From: an uncultured Collinsella sp.
GTDB taxonomy: Bacteria; Actinomycetota; Coriobacteriia; Coriobacteriales; Coriobacteriaceae
Direction of reading: 5' to 3'
NCBI GenBank assembly: GCA_934668345.1
Contig: CAKUNE010000001.1
Location: 186,001 to 250,000, forward strand
DNA length: 64,000 nucleotides
Each line of letters begins with the position of its first letter. The stretch's first letter is position 1. This document shows positions 60,610 through 64,000 of this stretch, one piece after another. Position numbers and translations under genes: made by a program. The notes below the pieces were generated by a model. It did no database searches, was not told the origin of the DNA, and saw only the letters and a list, made by a program, of their open reading frames with translations.

Positions 60610-61380
60610 CTAGATCAGGCCAAAGTGCTTGGCGGCGTTGTAGATGCCGTCGTCGTCTACGGCGGTCGTTACGTAGGTCGCGGCGGCTTTGACGGTCTCC
60701 TGCGCGTTGCCCATGGCCACGCTTGTGCCTACTGCCGAGAACATCGACAGATCGTTCTCGCCGTCGCCGAAGGCGATCGCCTCGCTCGCGTCGATACCCA
60801 GGCGCTCGAGTGTCGCTGCCACGCCCAGGTCCTTGCCGCCGTTGGCCGGGATAATGTCGCAGAACAGGTCGCACCAGCGCGTGGTGAGCGAATTCGACAC
60901 AGCATCGGTCACGATATGCTCGTCGGCGGGGTCGACGAAGGCGCAGAACTGGTAGACCGGCGCGTCGAAGGCGTGCTCAAACGGTTCCTCGTGGTAGACG
61001 ATTCCCGCGTTGTTGCCAGCCGTCACCACGCGCTCGGACAGGCGGTTCACAAACGAGTTCTCGCCCTGCATGCACAGCGAGTCGTAGCGCCCCTGCGCCA
61101 CCTGGTCCACAATCACCGCAACGTCGTCCGGATCGATCGGGCAGCTGCGATAAACGCCCTTGGCATCAAAACAGTGCTGGCCCGAAAGCGTAATGTACGC
61201 ATCCCATCCCAAGTCGAACAGCCAATCCGGCATCTGGTAAGTCGGGCGGCCCGTGGCGATTACGCACGCAATCCCCTGCTCGTGAAAGCTGTCGAGCACC
61301 TGCTGCGCCGACGCCGGAATCCGATGGTTCTTAAAGCTCAGCAACGTGCCGTCGATATCGAAAAACGCGGCCTTGATCAT
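60610..61380 (-). CDS. HAD-superfamily Cof-type phosphatase
   Basis: This 256-residue protein has the nucleophile block FFDIDGTLLSF near the start, IATGRPTYQ as motif II, the lysine region NGGKDLGVAATLERLGI and the fourth motif FGDGENDLSMF. The cap between residues 80 and 180 is of the Cof/YbjI C2 type. It dephosphorylates sugar phosphates, FMN or similar small compounds. The stop codon is next to a REP-like unit. The ABC-F gene lies just upstream (61387), so the two may be co-transcribed. Confidence 0.9.
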   Translation of the reverse strand: MIKAAFFDIDGTLLSFKNHRIPASAQQVLDSFHEQGIACVIATGRPTYQMPDWLFDLGWDAYITLSGQHCFDAKGVYRSCPIDPDDVAVIVDQVAQGRYDSLCMQGENSFVNRLSERVVTAGNNAGIVYHEEPFEHAFDAPVYQFCAFVDPADEHIVTDAVSNSLTTRWCDLFCDIIPANGGKDLGVAATLERLGIDASEAIAFGDGENDLSMFSAVGTSVAMGNAQETVKAAATYVTTAVDDDGIYNAAKHFGLI

Positions 61381-61386
61381 CCTCGC

Positions 61387-63246
61387 CTACTCCTCGCCCT
61401 CGAGCTTCTCGCTCGCCTCGAGCCACGCCATCTCCAACTCGTCCATGGCGGCGTGAGCCTCATCAATCTTTGCCTGCTGCTCGCCCAGCGCCGTGTAGTT
61501 GGTGGGGTCGACCTGGGCCATCGCGGCCTCGGCCTCCTCCACGCGGGCGCGCTGCGTCTCCATTTTGCGCTCGAGCGAGCTCACCTCGCGGCGGAGCTTC
61601 TGGCGCTCGGCGTTGGAAAGGCCATTGGGCTGGCCACTCGACTTGGGCTTTTCGGCCGCAGCCGCCGCGGCGCCGGTATCAAACGTGCCGGTCTTGGCGC
61701 TCGGCGCACCCACGGGCTCGCCCTCGGCGGTGGCGTTGCACAGACGCAGGTACTGGTCCACACCGCCGGGCATATGCGTCAGGTGGCCGCCGAGCAGCGC
61801 CCACTGCTGGTCGGTCACGCGCTCCATCAAGAAGCGGTCGTGCGTCACCAGAATCAGCGTGCCGGGCCAGCCGTCAAGCAGGTCCTCGACAATCGCCAGC
61901 ATATCGGTATCGAGGTCGTTGCCCGGCTCGTCCAGGATGAGCACGTTGGGCTCGTCTAGAATCGTCAGCAGCAGCGACAGGCGGCGGCGCTGGCCGCCCG
62001 AAAGGTCACCGATGCGGCTCCAGAGCTGCTGGGTCGTAAAGCCCAGGCGCTCGCAGAGCTTCTCGGGCGAGGTCTCCTTGCCGTCGATGACGTAGTACTT
62101 CTTGTAGTTGCTCAGCACCTCGCGGATCGTATCGCCCATAAAGGGCTCGAGCTCCTCGAGCTGCTGCGACAGCACGCCAAAGCGCACCGTCTGGCCGATC
62201 TTCACGCGGCCGCGTAGCGGCGCGATCTTGCCCTGGATCACGTCGAGCAGCGTGGACTTACCGGCACCGTTCTCGCCCAGCAGACCATAGCGGTCGCCCG
62301 CGCCGATAAGCCAGGTCACGTCGGAGAGCACCTGCTTGGGCGCGCCGTCGGTGTCCGCATAGCCGGCGTCAACGTCGATCACGTCGATGACCTGCTTGCC
62401 CAGGCGGCTCACGGCAAGTCGCTTGAGTTCCAGCTCGTCGCGCACGGGCGGCACGTCGGCGATGAGCTCGCGGGCTGCCTCCACGCGAAACTTGGGCTTG
62501 GTGGAACGGGCCTGGGCGCCGCGGCTCAGCCACGCGAGCTCCTTGCGCGCCATGTTGCGGCGGCGCTCCTCGGTGACGGTGGCCATGCGGTCGCGCTCCA
62601 CGCGCTGCAGGATGTATGCCGAGTAGCCGCCCTCAAAGGGATCGACCTGGCCGTCGTGGACTTCCCACATACTGGTGCAGACCTCGTCCAAGAACCAGCG
62701 GTCGTGCGTGACCACGAGCATGGCGCCCTGGCCGCGCTGCCAGCGGGCCTTAAGATGGCGCGCGAGCCAGTTGATGGTGCGCATGTCCAGGTGGTTGGTG
62801 GGCTCGTCGAGCATGAGCACGTCGTAGTCGCCGATCAGCAGGCGCGCGAGGTCCACGCGGCGGCGCTGGCCACCCGAAAGCTCGCCCACCGTGCCCTCCC
62901 AGGGCACATCGCTAATGAGGCCGGCAAGGATCTGGCGCGTGCGAGGGCTCGACGCCCACTCGTACTCGGGCGTGTCGCCCACAACGGCATGATGCACGGT
63001 ATCGGTATCGACCAGGTTGTCCTTTTGGCCGAGCAGGCCGATCGTGGTGCCGCGGCGATGCGTCACGCGGCCATCGTCTGGCTCCAGCGTGCCCGCGAGC
63101 ACGCTCAGCAACGTCGACTTGCCGTCGCCGTTTTTGCCGACGATACCAATACGGTCGCCCTCGCCCACGCCGAGCGTCACGCTATCGAAAATATGCTTGG
63201 TGGGAAACTCTAGGCTGACGGAATCGCATCCCAAAAGAATCGCCAT
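61387..63246 (-). CDS. ABC-F family ATPase (Uup-like)
   Basis: The 619-residue soluble protein has two ABC domains. Domain 1 has Walker A GKNGDGKST and LSGGQRRRVDLARLL. Domain 2 has Walker A GENGAGKST and LSGGQRRRLSLLLT. No membrane helices are present. The linker (ERDRMATVTEERRRNMARKELAWLSRGAQARS) and the C-terminal coiled coil (LRREVSSLERKMETQRARVEEAEA) place it with Uup-like ABC-F proteins that act on ribosomes or DNA. AAGGAGCAGGGC precedes ATG 63246. It leads toward the HAD gene 6 bases later. Confidence 0.93.
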   Translation of the reverse strand: MAILLGCDSVSLEFPTKHIFDSVTLGVGEGDRIGIVGKNGDGKSTLLSVLAGTLEPDDGRVTHRRGTTIGLLGQKDNLVDTDTVHHAVVGDTPEYEWASSPRTRQILAGLISDVPWEGTVGELSGGQRRRVDLARLLIGDYDVLMLDEPTNHLDMRTINWLARHLKARWQRGQGAMLVVTHDRWFLDEVCTSMWEVHDGQVDPFEGGYSAYILQRVERDRMATVTEERRRNMARKELAWLSRGAQARSTKPKFRVEAARELIADVPPVRDELELKRLAVSRLGKQVIDVIDVDAGYADTDGAPKQVLSDVTWLIGAGDRYGLLGENGAGKSTLLDVIQGKIAPLRGRVKIGQTVRFGVLSQQLEELEPFMGDTIREVLSNYKKYYVIDGKETSPEKLCERLGFTTQQLWSRIGDLSGGQRRRLSLLLTILDEPNVLILDEPGNDLDTDMLAIVEDLLDGWPGTLILVTHDRFLMERVTDQQWALLGGHLTHMPGGVDQYLRLCNATAEGEPVGAPSAKTGTFDTGAAAAAAEKPKSSGQPNGLSNAERQKLRREVSSLERKMETQRARVEEAEAAMAQVDPTNYTALGEQQAKIDEAHAAMDELEMAWLEASEKLEGEE

Positions 63247-63290
63247 ATGCCCTGCTCCTTCGTAGAAATTCAACGTTGTCCATGATAGCG

Positions 63291-63332
63291 AAAACCACCA
63301 CAAAGGTGCCTGTCCCCTTTGTGGTGGTTTTG
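63291..63332. repeat. REP-like repeat, ACCACCACAAAGG family, copy 6
   Basis: AAAACCACCACAAAGG and CCTTTGTGGTGGTTTT flank TGCCTGTCC. Perfect arms. Confidence 0.88.
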
Positions 63333-63369
63333 GGCGGGCGCAGTCGACGAGCGCAACCCCGCAAACGCA

Positions 63370-63412
63370 AAAAGGCGGGCCATCTCCCGCAAGAGATGAC
63401 CCGCCTCTCCAA
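63370..63412 (-). terminator. Terminator of pstB
   Basis: Read leftward, GGCGGGTCATCTC pairs with GAGATGGCCCGCC, then TTTTT follows, about 50 bases past the pstB stop codon. Confidence 0.88.
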
Positions 63413-63461
63413 TCAGTCCCGTGGCGACCGTGGCCGCCGCGGGCCTCAAGCATGTCCCGGA

Positions 63462-64000
<539 letters not shown>

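Noticed and set aside
60589..61959. 456-codon open frame opposite the HAD and ABC-F genes
   Set aside because: It spans two convincing minus-strand genes and is Arg/His/Leu-rich shadow sequence.

Overview
This window is a stretch of bacterial chromosome with high GC content and dense genes on both strands. The organism is probably a Coriobacteriia actinobacterium close to Collinsella. That is an inference from the gene set: a CarD-type regulator, a Rho factor with a very long charged N-terminal extension, a GGGtGRT protein paired with a NifU-like scaffold, two AbiEi-like nuclease proteins and ATP-type PEP carboxykinase. No 16S rRNA gene or other decisive marker is present.

Layout. 1-661 is a REP-associated (Y1/HUH) transposase cut by the left edge. 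1065-4605 holds a NifU-like/GGGtGRT pair and a NadB/fumarate-reductase-like flavoprotein, followed by dinD. 5671-6184 carries two identical tRNA-Lys(CTT), a tRNA-His and a duplicated tRNA-Lys 3' remnant. 6350-10531 contains an aminotransferase, a ROK sugar kinase, a VanZ-like protein and an unknown membrane protein. 10845-16611 has rho, argS and a carD-like gene. 16610-17860 is a second REP-associated transposase gene bracketed by inverted REP copies. 17859-24418 carries proA, proB, a prolyl aminopeptidase and pncB. 25008-29105 has tRNA-Ala, a radical-SAM protein, a probable 6S RNA, a WecA/TagO-like transferase and trpS. 29437-34063 holds an MGMT-family gene, a MarR/DegV pair, a B3/B4-domain protein and pckA. 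34690-40728 encodes a lactate permease, a flippase, a phosphoesterase and a K+/H+ antiporter. 41057-43148 is a MazG-like plus GIY-YIG/DUF2075 pair that looks like a defence island. 43291-45651 is serC-serA. 46000-56475 mixes two AbiEi-like/nuclease paralogues with housekeeping genes and a His-rich metal exporter. 56820-59595 is an ArsR-controlled heavy-metal efflux operon. 59604-64000 has a nested palindrome, a DtxR/MntR regulator, a HAD phosphatase, an ABC-F protein and pstB, which is cut by the right edge.

The most unusual content is non-coding. At least 15 small palindromic repeats of several sequence families share one plan: two stem arms flanking a GGGAC or GTCCC loop. Several have an arm that contains the stop codon of the neighbouring gene. 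Two REP-associated transposases are present, one flanked by inverted copies of one family, so these repeats are probably REP/BIME-like elements mobilised by such transposases. Three larger inverted-repeat elements, at 13655, 34370 and 59604, look like MITEs or extended cruciforms.

The genes form ordinary metabolic groups: serine (serC-serA), proline (proA and proB, here separated), NAD salvage (pncB), gluconeogenesis (pckA), lactate uptake and phosphate uptake (pstB). Accessory modules are interspersed for metal resistance (arsR, HMA protein, P-type ATPase, 10TM exporter, MntR-like regulator) and possible phage defence. All functional calls rest on reading motifs by eye; no database search was run.
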